A DNA stretch of 10,855 nucleotides from Pirellulales bacterium (lineage in GTDB: Bacteria > Planctomycetota > Planctomycetia > Pirellulales > Thermoguttaceae): NCBI GenBank assembly GCA_030605745.1, contig JAUWHT010000446.1, positions 1 to 10,855 on the forward strand. The letters are read 5' to 3'. A program made the translations under genes and the position numbers. This document shows, in pieces, positions 1 to 5,136 of this stretch (its first letter is position 1; the number at the start of each line of letters is the position of its first letter). Under the pieces are notes generated by a model, which saw nothing but the letters and a program-made list of their open reading frames with translations, had not been told where the DNA came from and searched no databases.

Positions 1-357
1 GAGCCCCGCCCGATCGGCCTTGGATGCCAGTCCGGCGAGTCCCTCGCCGCCACGGTGCATCTTTCGCCACCACTGGGCCAGCTTGTGCTTCCCCTGCCAA
101 TTCAGGCAGTCGATCATCGCCGCGTGGACGCACGACCCGCCGGCGTAGTTGTGCTGCCGCAGGACCTTGGGCAGGTCCATCGGCGGGATGGTCTTGTAGG
201 AAGTCGGAAGTCGGAAGTCGGAAGTCGGAATTCCCACTTCCGAATTCCCACTTCCGAATTCCAAGATTTCGATCCGCTCGCAGCCGCAAAAAACGGCTGT
301 CGTAAGAGCGGCAATCAGCAGCAGCCAAAAGGCGCCCTCGACAACATTCAACTTCAT
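1..357 (-). CDS. Papain/C39-like cysteine peptidase lipoprotein, partial
   Basis: The frame is open from an ATG at 357 to the window edge (119 residues seen; the 3' end is missing). The start is fixed by a GGAGG seven bases upstream. Residues 1-26 look like a secretion signal: a hydrophobic stretch (FWLLLIAALTTAVF) followed by CGC, a possible but weak lipobox with Cys26. Residues about 33-53 are encoded by a heptanucleotide repeat and form a low-complexity linker. From residue 60 a folded domain begins with NYAGGSCVHAAMIDCLNWQG; GGSCVHAA resembles the nucleophile region of C39/papain-fold peptidases, with Cys76 as candidate nucleophile. The catalytic His and Asp would lie outside the window. 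A lysis or cell-envelope role is possible but inferred. It is the last gene of a minus-strand run, and its ribosome binding site lies within the end of the preceding 41-residue ORF. Confidence 0.72.
   Translation of the reverse strand, partial: MKLNVVEGAFWLLLIAALTTAVFCGCERIEILEFGSGNSEVGIPTSDFRLPTSYKTIPPMDLPKVLRQHNYAGGSCVHAAMIDCLNWQGKHKLAQWWRKMHRGGEGLAGLASKADRAGL
199..262. repeat. Heptanucleotide palindromic repeat (GGAAGTC)n, in frame in a gene
   Basis: Four tandem GGAAGTC units (199-226) lead into a GGAATTCC centre (227-234), followed by the inverted heptads CACTTCC/GAATTCC. The whole 64 bp folds as one inverted repeat with about four mismatches in 32 pairs. It lies inside the lipoprotein gene and is translated as a linker after the signal peptide. 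Confidence 0.9.
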
Positions 358-360
358 CGC

Positions 361-486
361 TTAACCTCCGAAACAATCAACCGCCGGTTTATGGCCGTCG
401 ACCAAGCCGTATATCTCCTTTAGCGTTGTGGTGTTCGCACCGAGATCCTGCGCTTGGTCGACGGCCCTGTTTGCCAACTTCGTCAT
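361..486 (-). CDS. Small protein of 41 residues, unknown function
   Basis: This ORF begins MTKLANRAVD and ends VDCFGG. It fits between its neighbours with no spare room: its start follows a (CTCCACT)n repeat whose minus strand supplies GGAG motifs, and its last codons GGA GGT TAA contain the GGAGG ribosome binding site of the lipoprotein gene that starts four bases later. That nesting suggests translational coupling. No membrane segment or signal peptide is seen, and the peptide looks mostly helical. I do not recognise the family. It could be a real small phage protein or a leader ORF. Confidence 0.5.
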   Translation of the reverse strand: MTKLANRAVDQAQDLGANTTTLKEIYGLVDGHKPAVDCFGG

Positions 487-488
487 TC

Positions 489-516
489 CTCCACTCTCCA
501 CTCTCCACTCTCCACT
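489..516. repeat. Heptanucleotide repeat (CTCCACT)4
   Basis: Four perfect 7-bp units fill the gap between the permuted-papain gene (stop at 522) and the start codon at 486. Read on the minus strand the unit is AGTGGAG, so each copy carries a Shine-Dalgarno-like GGAG. Confidence 0.9.
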
Positions 517-521
517 CCCCC

Positions 522-1073
522 TCAAGGCACCAACGTAAACCGGTACCTGTAGAACGGGCTCCTCGCCAGGTCGGCCGGCTCGGTCAATCGGTCGGCCAGG
601 TGTTTCACCGGATCGACGCCCCCGCCCACCCGATCGGCCATCGCACAGGCATGGCTGCAAAACGGCGGGCGCTCCCGGTCCTCCTTTTCCGGATTGATCC
701 AACGTCGGACCACAGGTAAGTGCAACAGTGCAGCCATGGCCAGACTCCAATAGCCGTAATCACAGCCACAGTACAGCTTCATGTACCGAGTTGCTTCCGC
801 CCGGTCGTACATCGGCCAGCGACACGAGGGATTCACTGTGTACAGGTCGTACCGCCCGGGCCACTGGCGTACTTGCGTCGAAAGCCTGACCGCCCGACCG
901 CCGGCAAATTGCAGGACTTCCAGCAGGAACAAGTCCTTGCCCCACCAGGCCGCCTTGGCGGCATGGCTGTGCCAGCCCCGTCCGGCCGCCGCGATCCATC
1001 CCCGCCGCCGAAACAGCAGCAAGTCGCCGTCACGTATCAACGGGCGAATCTCCGAGTAACGAGCAGTGTTCAT
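522..1073 (-). CDS. Permuted papain-like (YiiX/NlpC-P60 type) hydrolase
   Basis: The protein has 183 residues from the ATG at 1073. An in-frame upstream codon at 1091 exists but lies in the heptamer repeat, so the internal ATG preceded by GGAG motifs is preferred. The order of motifs fits the circularly permuted NlpC/P60 fold: GDLLLFRRRG near residue 16, then GWHSHAA with His37, then Glu52 in LLEVLQFAGG, a YGYW segment near 106, and finally FCSHACA with candidate nucleophile Cys139. In this superfamily His precedes Cys, as here; members act as peptidases, amidases or acyl hydrolases. No signal peptide is evident, so it may be cytoplasmic or released by lysis. It lies two short genes upstream of another papain-fold protein. 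The substrate is unknown; phage lysis or a virion-associated role is inference. Confidence 0.7.
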   Translation of the reverse strand: MNTARYSEIRPLIRDGDLLLFRRRGWIAAAGRGWHSHAAKAAWWGKDLFLLEVLQFAGGRAVRLSTQVRQWPGRYDLYTVNPSCRWPMYDRAEATRYMKLYCGCDYGYWSLAMAALLHLPVVRRWINPEKEDRERPPFCSHACAMADRVGGGVDPVKHLADRLTEPADLARSPFYRYRFTLVP

Positions 1074-1074
1074 T

Positions 1075-1088
1075 CTCCACTCTCCACT
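1075..1088. repeat. Heptanucleotide repeat (CTCCACT)2
   Basis: Two units of the same heptamer as at 489-516. They sit between the stop codon at 1088-1090 and the start codon at 1071-1073, placing GGAG motifs directly upstream of the next start. Confidence 0.8.
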
Positions 1089-1486
1089 CATATCACGTTC
1101 ACACGGAATCGGACCAAAATCACCTGTCCGTCGGTCGGTGTTAGCTCAAACTCGACCAGGTGCCGCCGGCCAGCGATCGTAAAGGCCTCGTTTGTAGAGA
1201 CGTCAAGCACGTGGCGAAGGTTGTAGCCCGTCTCATCGACCGTCCAAAGTGCATCGGTTTGCAGGCTGTTGAAAATCAGATCGGCAACGTCCAGCGATAC
1301 GTCGCTGTGTCCGGTGACCACCGCCCGGCTGTCCGCGTCCTGATCGTCCAGCAGATAGACGGAGTACTTGGCCGAAGCGATATCTACCTGCACGATGGCC
1401 TGACCGTCGTCGCCGACGATCCGGGCGAGCAATGTAACCGACCCGTTCTTAAACGCCGCGCCGTGAATGTCAGTAGCAGCCGCCAT
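1088..1486 (-). CDS. Conserved phage-type protein of 132 residues, unknown function
   Basis: The protein begins MAAATDIHGAAF and ends VILVRFRVNVI with a TGA stop. It is beta-rich with alternating hydrophobics, with notable segments SVYLLDD, VVTGHSDVSLDVADLIFNSLQTD, GYNLRHVLDVS and LTPTDGQVILVRF. There is no signal peptide, membrane segment or catalytic signature. The pattern resembles short phage structural or tail-associated beta-sandwich proteins, but I cannot name the family. It sits between a tiny ORF with an in-frame TAG and the permuted-papain gene, all on the same strand. No strong Shine-Dalgarno precedes the ATG; a GAGGAAA about 30 bases upstream is too far. A leftward cotranscribed structural or lysis module is the likely context. 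Confidence 0.7.
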   Translation of the reverse strand: MAAATDIHGAAFKNGSVTLLARIVGDDGQAIVQVDIASAKYSVYLLDDQDADSRAVVTGHSDVSLDVADLIFNSLQTDALWTVDETGYNLRHVLDVSTNEAFTIAGRRHLVEFELTPTDGQVILVRFRVNVI

Positions 1487-1500
1487 GGGGATGAATATCG

Positions 1501-1590
1501 TTAGCTTATTTCCTCGTTGTGCGTATAGCAGAGCACCGTCACGCCGGTGGTGCGGCTATTGGCCGACTCCTACTTGATTGTCTCGCTCAT
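1501..1590 (-). pseudogene. Tiny ORF of 30 codons interrupted by in-frame TAG at codon 7
   Basis: An ATG at 1588-1590 overlaps the TGA stop of the upstream gene (ATGA arrangement), the usual sign of a coupled phage gene. The frame reads MSETIK, then TAG (1570-1572), then continues open for 22 codons beginning ESANSRTTGV to a TAA at 1501-1503. The sequence after the TAG fills the whole gap to the next gene. A single C-to-T change (CAG to TAG) would explain the interruption. Alternatives are that only a six-residue peptide is made, that the stop is suppressed, or that the downstream opening is chance; 22 codons alone is weak evidence. Confidence 0.45.
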
Positions 1591-2042
1591 TGTGCCCTTG
1601 CTTTCTGCACGTGACCTTCGTAGATTTCGCCCAGTCCCAATTGCTCCGCCCGACTCACCTTCACGGTCGCTATCGCCAGCAACTCGGCCTTCTCGTCAAT
1701 TTCCTTTTCGGCATCAACGATCAATACACCAGCGCCGACCAGGGCATCAATCATCGCCATCCGGTCCGGTAGACTCAGATCAAGCTGCGTAGTATCCCGA
1801 CAGATCATCCGGTGCGCCACGCGGGCCACCGTCTGGATCTCGGCTGAGAGATTCGCATCGACGGTAGCCGCCTCGATCCGACCGAACCGTCCAACCTGAC
1901 CCGACCAAGCCAGCAACTCGGCGGACGAAATCGGGCGCAACGTGTCCCGATCCTTGACGTTCAGTGCCGCGGCCGCTTCCCTCTCGGTCAGAGCCGCATA
2001 CTGCGGTAGCGCAAGTTCCGCACGTAAGACTTCGCAGTTCAT
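1587..2042 (-). CDS. Conserved phage-type protein of 151 residues, unknown function
   Basis: The protein starts MNCEVLRAEL with AGGAGA five bases upstream of the ATG, a clear ribosome binding site. It appears largely helical: LTEREAAAALNV, ISSAELLAWSGQVGRFGRIEAA, a helical segment near SLPDRMAMIDALVGAGVLI, and a C-terminal LLAIATVKVSRAEQLGLGEIYEGHVQKAR. I recognise the overall pattern from phage structural regions, where it sits among tail or head-tail genes, but I cannot assign a function. No signal peptide or catalytic motif is seen. The stop TGA overlaps the ATG of the tiny ORF at 1590, and the gene starts ten bases after the HTH/zinc-ribbon gene ends, so these genes are probably cotranscribed. 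Confidence 0.75.
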   Translation of the reverse strand: MNCEVLRAELALPQYAALTEREAAAALNVKDRDTLRPISSAELLAWSGQVGRFGRIEAATVDANLSAEIQTVARVAHRMICRDTTQLDLSLPDRMAMIDALVGAGVLIVDAEKEIDEKAELLAIATVKVSRAEQLGLGEIYEGHVQKARAQ

Positions 2043-2051
2043 CGCTTCTCC

Positions 2052-2609
2052 TCATTCAGCATTCAGCATTAGCTCCAACTCCTCATCACAATCGTCATCG
2101 CGTTCAAAAGCGTCCTGAAATTCCTCCTCCGTCAGATCATTCCATTCCGGCTGATAGACGTCATCCCAATCCCAGGCCTCGCCACACGGCTGATCGGTAC
2201 TCGCCTCCGCGGCCAGAAGCGGTCGCTCGTCATCCTCGGCTTGGTTCAACTTTTTCTGACAGTGAATCTGCTCGTAGCGACGCCGATCGCTCTCTCGTAG
2301 CTCCATTTGCAACTTCAACTCTCCCGGCGCGCCGGGATCGGCGACTTTCCCGGCACGCCGGGAAAGCGCTGCTTCCATGCGGCAGGCCAGGCACGGCATG
2401 GCGACCAGTGCCCCACAGCCGGGACACCGCTCGGGCGGACCGTTCGGCCGCACGGTTGGCACCCTGGCCGCATAATCGGCCCGCCGGCCCGCAGCGACCG
2501 CTCCGACCGTTGAGCGGCTTACGCCGGTTACCCGCGCGACCGCCCGCTGAGAGAGCTGCCCATCAGCCAGCAGCCGCTTGACTTCCTCGATCACGGCCGG
2601 ATCGACCAT
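2052..2609 (-). CDS. HTH/zinc-ribbon DNA-binding regulator with acidic tail
   Basis: The protein has 185 residues. Residues about 5-43 form a resolvase/Hin-like helix-turn-helix (VKRLLADGQLSQRAVARVTG, then VSRSTVGAVAAGRR). Residues 62-76 form a CPGC...CLAC zinc ribbon. Residues about 83-97 are encoded by two GC palindromes and look like an inserted linker. The last 40 residues are very acidic (EEEFQDAFERDDDCDEELEL), as in some activators or DNA mimics. I infer a sequence-specific regulator, perhaps of the leftward module that follows; anti-restriction or an origin-binding role cannot be excluded. The ATG at 2609 has no clear ribosome binding site. A long leader (2610 to about 2806) with a candidate promoter lies upstream. 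Confidence 0.7.
   Translation of the reverse strand: MVDPAVIEEVKRLLADGQLSQRAVARVTGVSRSTVGAVAAGRRADYAARVPTVRPNGPPERCPGCGALVAMPCLACRMEAALSRRAGKVADPGAPGELKLQMELRESDRRRYEQIHCQKKLNQAEDDERPLLAAEASTDQPCGEAWDWDDVYQPEWNDLTEEEFQDAFERDDDCDEELELMLNAE
2053..2072. repeat. Heptanucleotide repeat (CATTCAG)n
   Basis: Two CATTCAG units plus a partial third cover the last codons (LMLNAE) and stop of the HTH/zinc-ribbon gene. Read on the minus strand it is TGAATGC, so each unit offers both a TGA and an ATG. Confidence 0.7.
2322..2366. repeat. Two adjacent CCCGGC-type palindromes inside a coding region
   Basis: TCCCGGCGCGCCGGGA (2322-2337) is a perfect 16-bp palindrome. Eight bases later CTTTCCCGGC and GCCGGGAAAG (2345-2354 and 2357-2366) form 10-bp arms around AC. 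Both are in frame and encode a Gly/Pro/Ala/Arg linker in the HTH regulator. Confidence 0.88.
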
Positions 2610-2812
2610 TTTGCTAGTTACTCAAAGATGCCGAGCGCAGGATTGTTTGAGAGTTCTGGCGGGGCCTGCGCCCGGCGCCGTCTGGAACTGGGGGGGATCT
2701 TCCAGAACGAGACGGGGTTCCTGGGAAAAGGAAAGAAACCCAGGACGTGAAGTGCGAGAATTGACGCGGCAACGGTCACGGATATTTCTCCGCGGGTACG
2801 TTGCCACGAAAG

Positions 2813-2841
2813 AGCCTACACTATTTTGGCGATTTTTTCAA
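2813..2841 (-). promoter_or_regulatory. Candidate sigma70-type promoter for the leftward module
   Basis: On the minus strand TTGAAA (2836-2841) and TAGGCT (2813-2818) are 17 bases apart, with an AT-rich spacer in otherwise GC-rich DNA. The -35 matches five of six bases; the -10 is weak. It would give a leader of about 200 bases ahead of the HTH regulator. Confidence 0.35.
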
Positions 2842-2983
2842 GAGAAGTTTTTGGCCAGCTCGGCGTAACCCCTTAACCCACGACGGCTTCGGACACGGCA
2901 GAAAAGCAAAGTGGCCGGCCGACGACGCTAGCAACGTACCCCCGTTGGGTGGCCGCCGACCGGCACCAACACCATTCTAGGGG

Positions 2984-3019
2984 GGAAGTCGGAAGTGGGA
3001 ATTCCGACTTCCGACTTCC
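2984..3019. repeat. Heptad palindrome with GGAATTCC centre
   Basis: GGAAGTC and GGAAGTG lead into GGAATTCC (2998-3005), followed by the inverted heptads. The 36 bp form 18-bp arms with a single mismatch. It lies just downstream of the zinc-ribbon stop codon and shares both unit and centre with the element at 199-262. Confidence 0.92.
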
Positions 3020-3027
3020 GATCTCCA

Positions 3028-3225
3028 CTAACTGCCCCAGGCGTTGTCCTTCAGTTGCTCGGCCGTGATCTGCGAGAAGTCCCGGCCGCAGACCGGACAC
3101 CGCGTGATCAGCCGCGGCAATAAAACCCAGGGGGGGCCCCAAACGTAAAAGCATAGTGTCCCATCCGGCATGATGACTGCCGTTAATCGCTGGCCGCACG
3201 GACACTGCCCTTTGATCTTCTCCAT
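3028..3225 (-). CDS. Small zinc-ribbon protein, 65 residues
   Basis: CPCG (Cys8, Cys10) and CPVCG (Cys43, Cys46) form a plausible four-cysteine zinc site, enclosing a hydrophobic, Trp/Pro-rich middle (CFYVWGPPWVLLPRL). The ATG at 3225 is preceded by GAGG at a seven-base distance. The gene overlaps the end of csrA by 43 bases in another frame, which suggests coupled expression. It ends in TAG directly before the heptad palindrome. The likely role is a small nucleic-acid or protein binder; no family name is assigned. If the overlap is a decay product, csrA may originally have been shorter. Confidence 0.6.
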   Translation of the reverse strand: MEKIKGQCPCGQRLTAVIMPDGTLCFYVWGPPWVLLPRLITRCPVCGRDFSQITAEQLKDNAWGS

Positions 3226-3383
3226 GGTTCCGCCTCGCTGAGGAGTTCCGGACGCACCACAACCACGTCCTTCGGCGCCTCGATCCCGATCCGCACCTCC
3301 CGCCGCCCGATTCGCACGACGGAGATTTCGACGTCGTCGCCAACCAATAGCCGCTGGCCGAGTTTTCGACTCAAAACGAGCAT
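3183..3383 (-). CDS. csrA: Translational regulator CsrA/RsmA
   Basis: The protein has 66 residues. It begins MLVLSRKLGQRLLVGDDVEI and continues VRIGIEAPKDVVVVRPELL, the canonical CsrA fold of five beta strands and a short helix. The N-terminal LxLSRK segment and the Arg in VVVRPELL match the two RNA-binding edges of the family (residues equivalent to Leu4/Arg6 and Arg44). CsrA dimers bind GGA motifs in hairpin loops of mRNA leaders and usually block translation. The C-terminal tail after LLSE is basic and variable. The ATG has AAAGGA upstream, inside a hairpin that looks like a CsrA site, suggesting autoregulation. csrA here lies between a ParB-like gene and a zinc-ribbon gene within a phage-like operon, so it may act on element or host transcripts. 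Confidence 0.93.
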   Translation of the reverse strand: MLVLSRKLGQRLLVGDDVEISVVRIGRREVRIGIEAPKDVVVVRPELLSEAEPWRRSKGSVRAASD

Positions 3384-3385
3384 TT

Positions 3386-3399
3386 CAGATTCCTTTCTG
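3386..3399 (-). promoter_or_regulatory. Candidate CsrA-binding hairpin over the csrA ribosome binding site
   Basis: On the minus strand CAGA pairs with TCTG around the loop AAGGAA. The GGA in the loop is also the core of the csrA Shine-Dalgarno, three to eight bases before the ATG. This is the arrangement of known CsrA autoregulatory sites; function is inferred. Confidence 0.5.
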
Positions 3400-3403
3400 G
3401 TTT

Positions 3404-3428
3404 AGCTGTCAGCTATCAGCTTTCAGCC
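3404..3428. repeat. Heptanucleotide repeat (AGCTNTC)3
   Basis: AGCTGTC, AGCTATC, AGCTTTC and a partial AGCC lie in the csrA leader just upstream of the ribosome binding site. The unit length is again seven. Confidence 0.8.
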
Positions 3429-3450
3429 TTATAGTGTACAGACGTTCAGT

Positions 3451-3464
3451 CCCAGCGCGCCGGG
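3451..3464. repeat. Degenerate CCCGGCGCGCCGGG-type palindrome
   Basis: CCCAGCGCGCCGGG is a one-mismatch variant of the palindromes at 2322 and 5158. It lies between the ParB-like gene and csrA. Confidence 0.6.
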
Positions 3465-3483
3465 GTAGGTGTACAACTGTCCA

Positions 3484-5136
3484 CTATTGCCTCGGGCGCT
3501 TGGCCCGCTTGATCTCCTTGGGCAGCGGCAGCAAGCCGGCCTCCTTGTCGTCCTCGGCCGGCTTCTTGTCGAGGAACCATTTGACGGCCGCCGACTTGCT
3601 CGCATCGGCCGGAAGTTCGCCCTTGACCTGTTTGCCCAACTCGCGGCTGAGGGCGACAAGCTGTGGCTTCGTGTGCAAGTTCCAATAGGCTTCCGACAGC
3701 GGTCCGGCCTGCTCGGCCGGCCATGCGTTTTCCAAATTGATTTCGAGATCCTTGACGATCTGCTCCACGTCCTCCGCCGGCACCAACTTAACCGGTCCGG
3801 TCTTCTCGTCGAAGAAACACCCGGCAAGGAACTTCGCCGCGATTTCCTCGATCGTGTCGTCATCCAGCGCTTGTTGGGCAGCCCATAGGTCCGGGAGCCC
3901 GTTGCGAGATCGTACATTTCCCTTACACAACGAGGTGAGCAACCTGTCGAATCGAAACCACAGGTTCGTATCTGGTCGTGCCCATCGACCGACCAACATG
4001 AGGAAGAATCGGTGGGTCGTCGTCGGCTGGGCCTCGCGCCACAGCCAGTTGGCGATCAGGTATCGCTCCCAGTCGATCTTCCACTGGTACAGCCGCTTGG
4101 CGAATCGGCGGGCCTGCTCTTTCGCCTTGCGTGCCTCCTCGGCCGCCAGCCGCTTCTTCACCGCCGCAGTCAGCTTCTTCGGCTTCTTCGGCTTTCCGCC
4201 TACCGCCTTCCGCCTTCCGCCTTCCTTTTTGGCGTACTCCACCTGGAGCTTGTCCCATAGCTTCGTGTTGATCGCTCGCTGTTCGGTTCCTTCGCCGAAC
4301 TCGCCGGGAACTACGACGATGTCCAACTTCGCCCGCTCCTGATCGGTTGGCGTGAACACCTTCGTCCGCCGACCTATCGCCACATTGTACTGCTCGCCTT
4401 GCATCGGGCGCGTCGTCAATGCGACGACATCCTGCAACGTCCCATCGCGGAAGCACTCGACAGGCAGGATCCCGCCATCTCTCTTTAGGTCGATATCGAC
4501 GGCCTTCTCGATTGCACTGAGCAACTTGGGATGCACGGCGTAAGGCACGATCTCCCGGGCGTGGGTAGCCGGTATTTCGCCCGAAATAATCCGCTTCTGA
4601 AGCCCCGCCGACAGCTTCAGAAGCCGCAGCCGGTTGCTGATGTGGCCTTGCGTCACACCCAGCCGCGCGGCCAACTCCGTCTGGGTCGGCGCCCCATCGC
4701 CTTCGAGCAGCGCCTGAAACCCCCGGGCCTCTTCGATCGCGTTAAGGTCCTTCCGCTGGAGGTTTTCCAGCACGCTGATCTCACGGGCCTGCCGATCGGT
4801 CAGTTCCCGAACCACGGCCGGGATCGCCTCGAGTCCCGCCGCCCGTGCGGCCCGCCAACGCCGCTCGCCGGCCACGACCTCGAACCCGTCCGCCTTGCCA
4901 TTTCCGCCGCGGCGGACCCGCACCTTGCGGACCACGATCGGCTGCAACAGCCCGTGCGCCTTGATCGACTGGGCCAACTCGCCAATCTCACTCTTTGCAA
5001 AATCCTTCCGCGGGTTGAACCGGCTCGACTGGATCTCGTCGAGCCGAATATCGATGCCTTGTCCTCGCAGTTCGCCAATCTCCATCAGCGGAGTCGTCTT
5101 AGCCTTCCGCTTTGCTCGCTTCGTCGCTATAGCCAT
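3484..5136 (-). CDS. ParB/Spo0J-like protein with long C-terminal extension
   Basis: The protein has 550 residues. Residues about 28-140 are a ParB N-terminal domain: NPRKDF, SIKAHGLLQPIVVR, VVAGERRWRAA (90-97 holds the GERRxRA CTP/nucleotide-binding motif) and ENLQRKDLNAIEEA (124-137). Residues about 151-175 form a helix-turn-helix (TELAARLGVTQGHISNRLRLL). The rest, about 370 residues, has no motif I can name; it includes a Lys/Arg-rich coiled stretch (300-350), part of it encoded by a TTCCGCC repeat, and Trp-rich segments. Chromosomal ParB is about 280-300 residues, so this is an extended phage or plasmid type. No ParA is seen nearby. The start has GGGAG at seven bases and overlaps the GNAT gene by 38 bases. 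Roles in segregation, transcription or replication are possible. Confidence 0.85.
   Translation of the reverse strand: MAIATKRAKRKAKTTPLMEIGELRGQGIDIRLDEIQSSRFNPRKDFAKSEIGELAQSIKAHGLLQPIVVRKVRVRRGGNGKADGFEVVAGERRWRAARAAGLEAIPAVVRELTDRQAREISVLENLQRKDLNAIEEARGFQALLEGDGAPTQTELAARLGVTQGHISNRLRLLKLSAGLQKRIISGEIPATHAREIVPYAVHPKLLSAIEKAVDIDLKRDGGILPVECFRDGTLQDVVALTTRPMQGEQYNVAIGRRTKVFTPTDQERAKLDIVVVPGEFGEGTEQRAINTKLWDKLQVEYAKKEGGRRKAVGGKPKKPKKLTAAVKKRLAAEEARKAKEQARRFAKRLYQWKIDWERYLIANWLWREAQPTTTHRFFLMLVGRWARPDTNLWFRFDRLLTSLCKGNVRSRNGLPDLWAAQQALDDDTIEEIAAKFLAGCFFDEKTGPVKLVPAEDVEQIVKDLEINLENAWPAEQAGPLSEAYWNLHTKPQLVALSRELGKQVKGELPADASKSAAVKWFLDKKPAEDDKEAGLLPLPKEIKRAKRPRQ
4194..4221. repeat. Heptanucleotide repeat (TTCCGCC)4 inside the ParB-like gene
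   Basis: TTCCGCC, TACCGCC, TTCCGCC and TTCCGCC are consecutive. They encode roughly EGGRRKAVGG (residues about 305-314) in the basic linker of the ParB-like protein, so a 28-bp repeat, not a multiple of three, is tolerated in frame. Confidence 0.85.

Larger units (their letters stand above)
2610..3027. other. Non-coding stretch between zinc-ribbon gene and HTH regulator
   Basis: No convincing gene is seen in this 418-base stretch; open frames on both strands lack protein-like composition. It contains the heptad palindrome at 2984-3019, a candidate minus-strand promoter at 2813-2841, and a hairpin with arms TCCTGGG and CCCAGGA (2719-2725 and 2739-2745) that would lie in the leader of the HTH regulator. 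There is no good U-tract to call a terminator. Confidence 0.6.

Noticed and set aside
24..423. Plus-strand open frames at the left end
   Set aside because: They run through the heptad repeat and are antisense to the lipoprotein gene, which has a signal peptide, a GGSCVHAA motif and a good ribosome binding site.
199..519. CRISPR array
   Set aside because: The repeats are 7-bp units in direct tandem, with no 20-40-bp repeat, no spacers and no cas genes.
2719..2745. Rho-independent terminator in the HTH regulator leader
   Set aside because: The TCCTGGG/CCCAGGA stem is short, its loop is 13 bases, and no U-tract follows on either strand.
2578..2868. Plus-strand gene of 96 codons in the gap upstream of the HTH regulator
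   Set aside because: The composition is Arg/Trp/Ser-rich and not protein-like, it begins antisense to the regulator start, and it has no ribosome binding site.
2873..3343. 156-codon minus-strand frame across csrA and the zinc-ribbon gene
   Set aside because: It is an out-of-frame shadow of two recognisable genes and ends in the heptad palindrome.
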